From VBAS01 sp035318985 (GTDB taxonomy: Bacteria; Bacteroidota; Bacteroidia; Chitinophagales; Chitinophagaceae), in NCBI GenBank assembly GCA_035318985.1, contig DATHDP010000130.1:6405-70404 (forward strand): 64,000 bases of DNA, written 5' to 3'. The notes below the pieces were generated by a model, which saw only the letters and a program-made list of their open reading frames with translations, was not told the origin of the DNA and did no database searches. Below, one piece after another: positions 55,601-63,012 of this stretch. The position numbers and the translations under genes are program-made. The stretch's first letter is position 1. Each line of letters opens with the position of its first letter.

Positions 55601-56908
55601 ATGCAGCTTGTCATAATTGTTCTTGCCATCGGTTTGCAAATATTTCTTACTTACAAAAAGGTCAGCCCCTTTCTTTCTTTATTGATCGTTGCATTATTAG
55701 CAGGCCTTGCTTTCGGCATGCAACCTGATACATTATTAAAGGCAGTGAAGGCGGGTGTCGGAAGTACACTGGGAGATGTGATATTGATCATTTGTTTGGG
55801 TGCTATTCTTGGAAAGATCTTAGAGTTAAGTGGCGCTGCCACCCAGATCGCCAACACACTTATTCGTTCTTTCGGAAAAAAAAATATTCAATGGGCCGTA
55901 TTGCTTACCGGTTTTTTTGTCGGCATACCATTATTTTATAATGCAGGGTTTATCATTTTAGTTCCATTGATCTTCTCAATTGCACGAACTGCAAAACTTC
56001 CTTTATTATATATAGCAATACCAATGGCTGCAGGCTTAAGCACCACACATTGTTTTTTACCGCCGCACCCGGGGCCAATGTTCCTGGTGGGTGCATTCAA
56101 AGCAGATCTTGGAAAAACTTTGATGTATGGTCTTGTCATTGCAATACCTGTAGTGATCATTGCAGGTCCCCTGTTAGGAAGATTTTTGAAAAGATTGAAC
56201 ATCCCAATTCCTGCTCAGGAGAAAATTGAAACAGAAGAAAAAAAATTACCAGGCGTATTTGAAAGTTTTATGCTGGCATTATTGCCTGTATTATTGATCG
56301 CTCTTGCCGTAATAGCAAATACTTTTTTCCCTGGAGAATCAGTAGCTAAGAAAGTGATCCTTTTTGTTGGCGATGCCACCATTGCGCTACTCCTTTCGGT
56401 TTTACTTGCTGTTCTTATTCTTGGAATAGCGAAAGGAAGATCAATGCCGCAGGTAATGCAATGGCTGAGTGATTCAATTAGTGGTGTCGCAGTTATATTA
56501 CTCATCATTACAGCAGGCGGAGTTTTTAAACAAGTGTTAATTGATAGCGGTACGGCTGATTATATTACTTCATTTAGTACGCAATGGAATATTCATCCAT
56601 TACTTTTTGCATGGTTGATAACTGCATTATTAAGAGTGGCAATTGGTTCAGCAACTGTTGCAGGAATAACAGCAGCAGGAATTGTTTCTCCCTTATTAGC
56701 AACCGGAACAGTTTCTCCGGAATTACTAGTTTTAGCTGTAGGAACCGGAAGTGTTTTCGGTTCGCATGTTAATGATTCAGGCTTCTGGATCTTCAAAGAG
56801 TTTTTTCAGATCTCATTAAAACAAACATTTCTTTCCTGGACTGTGATGGAAACACTGATCTCTATTTTAGGATTGGTGGGAGTGATGGTGTTAAGTATGG
56901 TTATATAG
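55601..56908 (+). CDS. GntP-family gluconate/sugar-acid:H+ symporter
   Basis: The 435-residue membrane protein has about 12 hydrophobic segments. Family signatures include GFFVGIPLFYNAGFIILVPL near residues 106-125, TTHCFLPPHPGPMF near 149-162, and GSVFGSHVNDSGFW near 384-397. It imports gluconate or a related aldonic acid. It ends this operon (51063-56908), supplying the substrate for the dehydratase and FAH enzyme. Confidence 0.94.
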   Translation: MQLVIIVLAIGLQIFLTYKKVSPFLSLLIVALLAGLAFGMQPDTLLKAVKAGVGSTLGDVILIICLGAILGKILELSGAATQIANTLIRSFGKKNIQWAVLLTGFFVGIPLFYNAGFIILVPLIFSIARTAKLPLLYIAIPMAAGLSTTHCFLPPHPGPMFLVGAFKADLGKTLMYGLVIAIPVVIIAGPLLGRFLKRLNIPIPAQEKIETEEKKLPGVFESFMLALLPVLLIALAVIANTFFPGESVAKKVILFVGDATIALLLSVLLAVLILGIAKGRSMPQVMQWLSDSISGVAVILLIITAGGVFKQVLIDSGTADYITSFSTQWNIHPLLFAWLITALLRVAIGSATVAGITAAGIVSPLLATGTVSPELLVLAVGTGSVFGSHVNDSGFWIFKEFFQISLKQTFLSWTVMETLISILGLVGVMVLSMVI

Positions 56909-57039
56909 AAAGCTCCACATGCCGCCTTTTAATTGTGTCTCAAAAGATTCCCTGTTTATGATCTGATGAAAATCACCGGCCATAAAAAAAGGGAAATAAA
57001 GGTTGTCAATTAGTGCTAACTTTATTAAAACCTTACAAA

Positions 57040-57231
57040 TTGAAAAAACTACTATTCATTCTTATTGTTTTTTCTTTTGCTTGTAGTAAGAATGGCGGGA
57101 AAACTTGTTGGGATTGTGAAGTAACAAGATTAGATCGGTCAACTTACTATCAAAAGGTTTGTAATGATGGTTCATATCCAAAATTTAAAGATAGCCGCGG
57201 AAATAAACTGAATTCATATTGTTCAGAGTGA
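57040..57231 (+). CDS. Small cysteine-containing lipoprotein
   Basis: A TTG at 57040 gives MKKLLFILIVFSFACSKNGG, a clean lipoprotein signal with lipobox SFAC, and a mature part of about 48 residues. A GTG at 57013 is possible but adds nine residues ahead of the signal. The mature chain contains CWDC and two more cysteines (VCNDG and YCSE), suggesting a disulfide-stabilised domain. I do not recognise a family. It is preceded by 104 bp after the permease. Confidence 0.6.
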   Translation: MKKLLFILIVFSFACSKNGGKTCWDCEVTRLDRSTYYQKVCNDGSYPKFKDSRGNKLNSYCSE

Positions 57232-57296
57232 TAAAAAATTCTTTGATCAATTGTTGTTCTTCTCCCTTTTTTTGTTTTGAATTTATCTTCTATTAT

Positions 57297-58148
57297 TTAA
57301 AAACCCGAATCATTCATCCATTCCACAAAGCGTTGTAACCATTGTGAAACCGGGCCTTTATTGTTTTTTCTCAAACCAAAACCATGACCGGCATTGGAAT
57401 AAATATGCAGTTCAGCCGGCACTCCGGCTTTTTTATATTTTAAATAAACCTGTGCAATACCTTCTGAAATATCTGCACGATCATTAAAACCACCAAGAAT
57501 AAAAAGAGGAGGAGCATTTTTTGCCACTTCAAATCTTGATGACCCGCCCGGGTAGATCAATGCCTGGAAGGCGGGTCTCGAATTCATTCGCTCAATTGGA
57601 TCTGCGTCATTTGCATTACCCTCATCAAAATACATAGCACTAAGACCTGCAACTTCTCCACCAGCTGAAAAACCCATTACGCCAACTTTTGATGGATCTA
57701 TAGCCCATTCTTTTGCACGACTTTTTACAAACCGGATCGCTCTTTTCATATCAGCTAGTTCTTCTTTGTCTATTGTATAAACGGAACCTGAATCCCTGGC
57801 AAGCCGGTATTTCAATACAAAGGCAGCTATGCCTTTTTGTTGTAAATATTCTGCAATATTGTATCCTTCATGATCGATCCATAATTCACGATGACCGCCA
57901 CCCGGTGCAACGATCACTGCGAAACCTGTTGCTGCATTCTTGTCCGGTAAATAGAGTGTCAGGGAGGGAAAATGAATATTGGAAACTACATGATCACCTG
58001 TTTCAGCAATACGGATCTTTTCTTTGCCCGTTTTTCCTTCGGAGCCCGGAGCGCCGTTTGGCCATAATAAAATTTCCTTTTCCTGGGCAGAGGAATGAAA
58101 GGCAGAAAGCATTATGAGTACCAGGGTTGTTAATTTGTTTTTTCTCAT
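57297..58148 (-). CDS. Exported alpha/beta hydrolase, BD-FAE-like esterase
   Basis: A signal peptide (about residues 1-21, ending SSAQ) is followed by LWPNGAPGSEGK, typical of Bacteroidota polysaccharide esterases. VIVAPGGGHRELW carries the oxyanion HGGG-like segment. The nucleophile is in VGVMGFSAGGEVAG near residue 162, and the histidine in NAGHGFGLR near 254. These features fit bifunctional acetyl xylan/feruloyl esterases. It would deacetylate or de-feruloylate xylan fragments. It diverges from the CE15-like gene. Confidence 0.85.
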   Translation of the reverse strand: MRKNKLTTLVLIMLSAFHSSAQEKEILLWPNGAPGSEGKTGKEKIRIAETGDHVVSNIHFPSLTLYLPDKNAATGFAVIVAPGGGHRELWIDHEGYNIAEYLQQKGIAAFVLKYRLARDSGSVYTIDKEELADMKRAIRFVKSRAKEWAIDPSKVGVMGFSAGGEVAGLSAMYFDEGNANDADPIERMNSRPAFQALIYPGGSSRFEVAKNAPPLFILGGFNDRADISEGIAQVYLKYKKAGVPAELHIYSNAGHGFGLRKNNKGPVSQWLQRFVEWMNDSGF

Positions 58149-58350
58149 GATTTTTAATATTTGGCAGATGATGAGCGGATTGCGAATGTGTTGATGCTAT
58201 AAAAAACCTGAAGTTGAAGTTAAATTCTTTTGCTGAAAATTATCCTGCATATTAATGGGGTCATATATTACTAACACTAATCAAACAAGTCTTAAATTTA
58301 ACCAGTGATCGATTTTTTGAAATAGTTAGGTTGATGTAAAATTTCCTGGT

Positions 58351-59637
58351 ATGAAAAAAAATTTTTCTCTCTGCCTGTTCTTCTTCATACATTTTTTTGT
58401 TAGTGCCCAAACTCAAAATCTTGCGAGAACATCTGCAGGGTTCCCGGTAAATTATTCAGAGGATTCTGTTGGCACTTATGTGCTCCCTGATCCATTAACA
58501 ATGCGCAACGGTAAAAAAATAACTGATGCAAAAACCTGGACACAAAAACAAAGGCCGGAGCTAGTCAAACTTTTCGAAGAAATTGAATACGGTAAAATGC
58601 CACCACGTCCTGCAGACATGCATTTTAATATTTTTGATAAAGGCACACCTGCTTTTAATGGGAAGGCTATCCGCAAACAGGTTACTGTTTATTTTACAAA
58701 AGATACGAATGACAACAAAATGGATATTCTCATTTATCTTCCTTCCAATGCAAAGAATGCGGTATCATTATTATTGAATATTTCTTTTGCTGCTAATAAC
58801 CAGCTAGTAGATGATCCCGGAGTTAAAACAGGTAACATATGGACAAGAGAAGGAAAGAAAGTAAAGGCCACCGAACCATCAAGGTTTAGTAAAATGAATG
58901 TAGAACAATTTATGGATGCAGGAATTGGTTTTGCATGTGTTTACTATGGTGATATTGAGCCGGACTTTAAAGATGGAGTAAAGTATGGTATAAGAAGCAA
59001 GTATCTGAAGCTCGGTCAATCTGCTCCGGCAGCTGACGAATGGGGAGCAATTTCAGCATGGGCATGGGGTCTTAGCCGTGCTATGGATTATTTTGAAACA
59101 GATAAACAAATAGATGCAAAACGTATTGCGTTGCAAGGTGCATCACGGTTAGGTAAAACTGTTTTATGGACAGGTGTGCATGATACAAGGTTCAAATTGG
59201 TTATCGCCAGCATTTCAGGTGAAGGTGGCGCCGCAATAAGCAGACGTAATTATGGAGAGAATATCAAACACATAACAGATACCTCAAGATACTATTACCA
59301 GTTCGCACCCAATTATCATTCTTATGCAAATAAAGTAGATAGCCTGCCTTTTGATGCACATATGCTCGTGGCATTAATGGCGCCGAGACCATTGTTATTG
59401 CAAACAGGAGATAGTGATTATTGGTCTGACCCTACAGGAGAATTTCTTTCTGCAGTTGCTGCAGAACCTGTCTACCGACTATTTGATTTGAAAGGGCCGG
59501 GAACAACTGAAATGCCTAAAGCAAATGATGAGTCATTACTTATGAATCCATTGGGATATTATATGCACGCCGGGGGTCATACAGTTTTGTCTGAAGATTG
59601 GAAACTATTTATCCGGTACATGAAAAAATATCTGTAA
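58351..59637 (+). CDS. Exported CE15 glucuronoyl esterase-like protein
   Basis: The 428-residue protein has a Sec signal (ending VSAQ). Its nucleophile motif is GASRLGK near residue 266, the bacterial form of the CE15 GCSRxGK motif in which Cys is replaced by Ala. Further segments ISGEGGAAISRRNYGE, LMAPRPLLLQTGDSDYW and HAGGHTVLSEDW fit the CE15 active site, with the last providing the histidine. CE15 enzymes cut the ester between lignin and the 4-O-methyl-glucuronate of glucuronoxylan. This supports a plant cell wall diet. Confidence 0.88.
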   Translation: MKKNFSLCLFFFIHFFVSAQTQNLARTSAGFPVNYSEDSVGTYVLPDPLTMRNGKKITDAKTWTQKQRPELVKLFEEIEYGKMPPRPADMHFNIFDKGTPAFNGKAIRKQVTVYFTKDTNDNKMDILIYLPSNAKNAVSLLLNISFAANNQLVDDPGVKTGNIWTREGKKVKATEPSRFSKMNVEQFMDAGIGFACVYYGDIEPDFKDGVKYGIRSKYLKLGQSAPAADEWGAISAWAWGLSRAMDYFETDKQIDAKRIALQGASRLGKTVLWTGVHDTRFKLVIASISGEGGAAISRRNYGENIKHITDTSRYYYQFAPNYHSYANKVDSLPFDAHMLVALMAPRPLLLQTGDSDYWSDPTGEFLSAVAAEPVYRLFDLKGPGTTEMPKANDESLLMNPLGYYMHAGGHTVLSEDWKLFIRYMKKYL

Positions 59638-59645
59638 CTAAAAAG

Positions 59646-59717
59646 TAGTCCCGTCCAGAATCGAACTGGAATATCAAGTTCCGGAGACTTGCGTACTATC
59701 CATTGTACTACGGGACC
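59646..59717 (-). tRNA. tRNA-Arg (anticodon CCG)
   Basis: Read on the minus strand, the sequence folds as a standard cloverleaf. Acceptor GGTCCCG pairs with CGGGACT, D-stem GTAC with GTAC, and anticodon stem CAAGT with ACTTG around loop CTCCGGA. The T-arm is TCCAG, loop TTCGATT, then CTGGA. The anticodon is CCG (codon CGG), the discriminator is A, and CCA is not encoded. It is 72 bases. Confidence 0.93.
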
Positions 59718-59722
59718 AATAC

Positions 59723-59796
59723 GATTTACGGTTTTAGAATTACGATTTCGGATTTAATTATACTCAATGAAAATCCGAAATCTAAAATCGTAAATC
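59723..59796. repeat. Imperfect inverted repeat between tRNA and marC
   Basis: GATTTACGGTTTTAGA (59723-59738) pairs with TCTAAAATCGTAAATC (59781-59796), with one mismatch or G-T pair. GATTTCGGATTT (59744-59755) pairs with AAATCCGAAATC (59771-59782). The whole is a long hairpin of the dispersed intergenic type. It may also end the leftward marC transcript. Confidence 0.6.
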
Positions 59797-59801
59797 CAAA
59801 A

Positions 59802-60413
59802 TTACTTTATCAACCCTGACGCATTACTCGCAAACACTTTCACGGCAATAGCCAGCAAAATTACACCGAAAAATTTTCTTACTGCTAATAAACCTGCTTT
59901 GCCTAATGCTTTTTCTATCAGGTTCAATGATCGCAACACAACATAAATAACAATAAGGTTTATTAGTATCGCCACTAAGATCATGTATTCATTTCTGTCT
60001 GATCTTTCAAACGTTGCTTTTAATGACATGATCGTTGTTAATGTTCCGCTTCCTGCTATCAATGGAAAAGCAATTGGAACTATAGTGCCTGAGGGTGCAT
60101 TTTTATCTGTTTTAAAGAATTCAATTCCCAAAACCATTTCCAAACCCAGAATAAAAATGACGATAGAACCTGCAACAGCAAAAGATTTTATATCAACGCC
60201 AAGAATATTTAAAAATGGTTTACCAATAAAGAAAAACAAAATCATTAATGCGCCGGAGATCAGTGTTACTTTCCAGGCATTGATGCCGCCCATTTTTTCT
60301 TTCATCGAAATAAGCATCGGCACAGAACCAACAACATCGATCACTGCGAACAGTGTAAATGTAAGCGTAAGAAATTCCTGGAAATTGAATTGCATAGCCG
60401 TTGGTTTCTGCAA
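59802..60413 (-). CDS. MarC family membrane protein
   Basis: The 203-residue protein has about six hydrophobic segments. LTLTFTLFAVIDVVGSVPMLI at the N-terminus and PIAFPLIAGSGTLTTIMSL near residue 112 are diagnostic of the MarC/UPF0056 family. These are inner membrane proteins of unclear function; they were once linked to multiple antibiotic resistance, later disputed. It lies 6 bp after the CWC gene on the same strand. Confidence 0.92.
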   Translation of the reverse strand: MQKPTAMQFNFQEFLTLTFTLFAVIDVVGSVPMLISMKEKMGGINAWKVTLISGALMILFFFIGKPFLNILGVDIKSFAVAGSIVIFILGLEMVLGIEFFKTDKNAPSGTIVPIAFPLIAGSGTLTTIMSLKATFERSDRNEYMILVAILINLIVIYVVLRSLNLIEKALGKAGLLAVRKFFGVILLAIAVKVFASNASGLIK

Positions 60414-60419
60414 ATGTAG

Positions 60420-60635
60420 TTATCTGAAAATATATCTCTCTTTAAAGAAACTTAGCTCGACAGATAAATACTCAAGACATTTTTTACAGAGACAGTCGTT
60501 ATATCGTTGCTCCAAATAAGCTTTAAGTTCGTTATTGATCACAAATCCATAACACTGGCACTGTGTGATATTGCCGGGTTTGCATTCGAATACTGTTCCG
60601 CATCGGGGACAGTTCTTTTTTTCATGCTGACACAT
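60420..60635 (-). CDS. Cysteine-rich CWC family zinc-ribbon protein
   Basis: The 71-residue protein has cysteine pairs CPRC (near residues 9-12), CQC near 27-29 and CLCKKC near 48-53. It carries the typical CPRCGTVFECKPGNITQCQC layout, split here as CPRCGTVFEC followed by a short run to CQC. This fits the small CWC family of probable zinc-binding proteins without known function. It lies 10 bp after the receptor gene and 6 bp before marC. Confidence 0.85.
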   Translation of the reverse strand: MCQHEKKNCPRCGTVFECKPGNITQCQCYGFVINNELKAYLEQRYNDCLCKKCLEYLSVELSFFKERYIFR

Positions 60636-60645
60636 AAATAAAATA

Positions 60646-62595
60646 TCAGAAGTTAAACCTTACGCCGCCATATCCATTAAAACCAAGTGTATTGAATCCT
60701 GCTGTTTCACTGTATTTGCTATCGGAAATATTTCTGAGATCGGCAAACACTTTCAATTTGTTTTTACAAAACGCATATTCGACATATACATCCAGCAAAA
60801 TATAACTATCCAATACTACATTCACAGTTTGATAAGTCATTCCATCAAAATATGCATCTTTTCTTTTATCAAACCATGAAAGGTTGCTGCTAACAAAAAG
60901 TTTTTCAGTAACTCTTACTCCTGCATTCAATCCAATACTATTCTTTGGTCTGCGGATCAAATTAAAATAAGTCGTGTCTTTCCCGTTTTGTACTGTGGTC
61001 ACCTTTCCATCAACAAAACTGTAAAAAGCTTTCAGGGAAATATTTTTTGTGGGCTTAAAAGAAAGCTCTAACTCAGCTCCATGGTCCTTTTGTTTATCCT
61101 GGTTAATATACTTTGATTGAAAAGCAATAGCATCCTTCACATCCCGTTTAAATCCTGTAATGCGACCGGAGAATTTATTATCCGTAGAAAAATATTGTAC
61201 ACCACCTTCAAAAGTCAAAGCTGATTCGGGCTTCAGATCTTTATTTCCGTATTCTGAAAGTAATTGATAGAGTGATGGCGTACGATAACCGGAAGAAAGA
61301 TTTGCAAACAACTTGATTTTTTTATTCAGCAAATATGAAGGGTTAATATTAAAAACATAGTTGCTTCCATACGCTGAATGAATATTCAAACGATTGCCTA
61401 ATTCAAGATTAAATCCTGTTTTCGAATTTAAATTCAATGCTGCATAAAGACCTACTTGATTGTGATGAAGGCTATCCTTGGAATATTTTGTTGAATAAGA
61501 ATAAAAACCAATAGAAGAAAATTCCTGGTCAGTATTCGACGTTCTGAAATCAGCACCTGCAGTTAGTTTGGACGAACCACTGCCAACCGGCATAGCTATA
61601 TATGCATCAATAAAATGTTCCATTCCTTTATAAGATCCCCTGGAATATTTATCAAAACCATTCTGACTTTTTACCGAGTCATCAATATATAACCTGTCAA
61701 TATGATTATAATTATAAAGAACATTCAACTTTGTTTTTCCAAATACAAATTCATTGCGAACTCCAGCCTGGTAACTTGTTTGTGCAAATGTGTAGTCAAG
61801 CTCATCGGTAAATGCTCCCTGGTCAATATCGCCGTCTATTTTATTATATCGGAAATACGGTTGAATGCGAACATTCTTTGCAGCTTGTATACCAATACCA
61901 GCCTGCAAACTATTTTGCTGATATGCGTCTTTATCCGGATCAGGCGTAGTACTTATTGCTTCATTAATTCCTTTAGTGTCAAAAAGCGAATAAGCAAGAT
62001 CATAATCAATGATCCCTGTCTTTCCATTTATAGCGGCATTAGCTCTTAAACTATTATTGCTTCCATAACTAAGCAAACCATTTCCTGAAAATGATTTTAC
62101 ACCAACTTTTCTTGTAATAATATTTATTACGCCGGCAATCGCATCACTGCCATAAAGAGTCGACTGACTTCCTTTTAAAATTTCAATGCGTTCGATCTGG
62201 TTAACAGAAAGATTCCGCACATCAAAGTTGTTGCCGATGCCACTTGCATCATACACAGGAACTCCATCGATCGCTATCAATGTATGATCAACTCTTGCGC
62301 CACGCAGGTACAAACTTTTGTCCTTACCAGCATTGCTGTTTGCGCCACCGATATAAACACCCACTTGTTCTGTCAACAACTGCGACAGATCTTTTCCGCC
62401 ACTGCGTTCCAATTGTTCTCTTGTAACGATGGTAACAACTTTTCCTGTCAATGATGTTTTGTTGGGATACTTGTTTGCTGTAACTACTACTTCATCAAGT
62501 AGTGATGTGTCCTGTTCCCGACCTGTCGGGACAAGTTGTGCCGATAGCTGACTGCCAATGAATGCAGCAGCCACGATCAAAAATTTCTTTTTCAT
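60646..62595 (-). CDS. btuB: BtuB-like TonB-dependent cobalamin receptor
   Basis: The 649-residue protein has a signal peptide (ending LSAQ). The TonB box/plug start is DEVVVTANKYP, with plug segments QLLTEQVGVYI, LYLRGARVDHTLI, and a long barrel ending at the C-terminus with F. The length and plug fit BtuB-type receptors. A cobalamin riboswitch lies directly upstream on this strand, which makes cobalamin or a cobinamide the expected ligand. It uses the TonB system to import B12 across the outer membrane. Confidence 0.9.
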   Translation of the reverse strand: MKKKFLIVAAAFIGSQLSAQLVPTGREQDTSLLDEVVVTANKYPNKTSLTGKVVTIVTREQLERSGGKDLSQLLTEQVGVYIGGANSNAGKDKSLYLRGARVDHTLIAIDGVPVYDASGIGNNFDVRNLSVNQIERIEILKGSQSTLYGSDAIAGVINIITRKVGVKSFSGNGLLSYGSNNSLRANAAINGKTGIIDYDLAYSLFDTKGINEAISTTPDPDKDAYQQNSLQAGIGIQAAKNVRIQPYFRYNKIDGDIDQGAFTDELDYTFAQTSYQAGVRNEFVFGKTKLNVLYNYNHIDRLYIDDSVKSQNGFDKYSRGSYKGMEHFIDAYIAMPVGSGSSKLTAGADFRTSNTDQEFSSIGFYSYSTKYSKDSLHHNQVGLYAALNLNSKTGFNLELGNRLNIHSAYGSNYVFNINPSYLLNKKIKLFANLSSGYRTPSLYQLLSEYGNKDLKPESALTFEGGVQYFSTDNKFSGRITGFKRDVKDAIAFQSKYINQDKQKDHGAELELSFKPTKNISLKAFYSFVDGKVTTVQNGKDTTYFNLIRRPKNSIGLNAGVRVTEKLFVSSNLSWFDKRKDAYFDGMTYQTVNVVLDSYILLDVYVEYAFCKNKLKVFADLRNISDSKYSETAGFNTLGFNGYGGVRFNF

Positions 62596-62667
62596 TTAAA
62601 AAAGTTTTGCGTGACTGCTTCCGAAAAAAAAGTTAGAAATATAAAAGCCTTACGACGATTACATCTC

Positions 62668-62688
62668 TTGCCTTTCACCCGAAAGCAA
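62668..62688 (-). promoter_or_regulatory. Leader hairpin, possible riboswitch expression platform
   Basis: On the minus strand TTGCTTTC, loop GGGT, then GAAAGGCAA form a hairpin about 80 bases before the receptor ATG, directly after the riboswitch aptamer. It lacks a U-tract, so translational control is more likely than termination. Confidence 0.4.
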
Positions 62689-62694
62689 AAAATT

Positions 62695-62850
62695 ATTTAT
62701 GACCTGGCAGGTCTTCTGGCTTACTCCGTTGTTGAAGCCTTCCCGTCTTGCGACAGTGGCATGAAGAATCACAACTTTAATGGAGCTTACAGCTACGGGG
62801 ATAGCGTCAGATTTTGACTGACTTCCCTTTTAATCTCGTTAATTATTATG
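62695..62850 (-). promoter_or_regulatory. Cobalamin riboswitch
   Basis: On the minus strand the B12 box reads AAGCCAGAAGACCTGCC (62706-62722), matching AGCCAGGAGACCTGCC closely. Upstream come ATCCCCGTAGCTGTAAGC, GCCACTG and GGGAAGGC, the conserved core of cobalamin aptamers. It precedes the BtuB-like gene by about 110 bases. Confidence 0.93.
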
Positions 62851-63012
62851 AGCCCAACATTCGGAATTTTTTTCAGCGTCCCTTGCGTCGCACTCTTGTA
62901 CTGCATTAATTCTATGCAGCAATAATTAACTCAAGAACCAAATCGGAAGCAAATGTAGGAATACAGGTGTTGAATCCAAGAATAATTTTCAACACAGAAC
63001 TGTCAAAAACTT

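Larger units (their letters stand above)
62596..63012 (-). other. 417-bp regulatory gap between two TonB receptor genes
   Basis: The gap holds the cobalamin riboswitch (62695-62850) and a hairpin in the leader at 62668-62688. It also holds a 10-bp inverted repeat (62838-62847 with 62921-62930) enclosing AT-rich sequence. No coding region is supported here. Confidence 0.7.
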
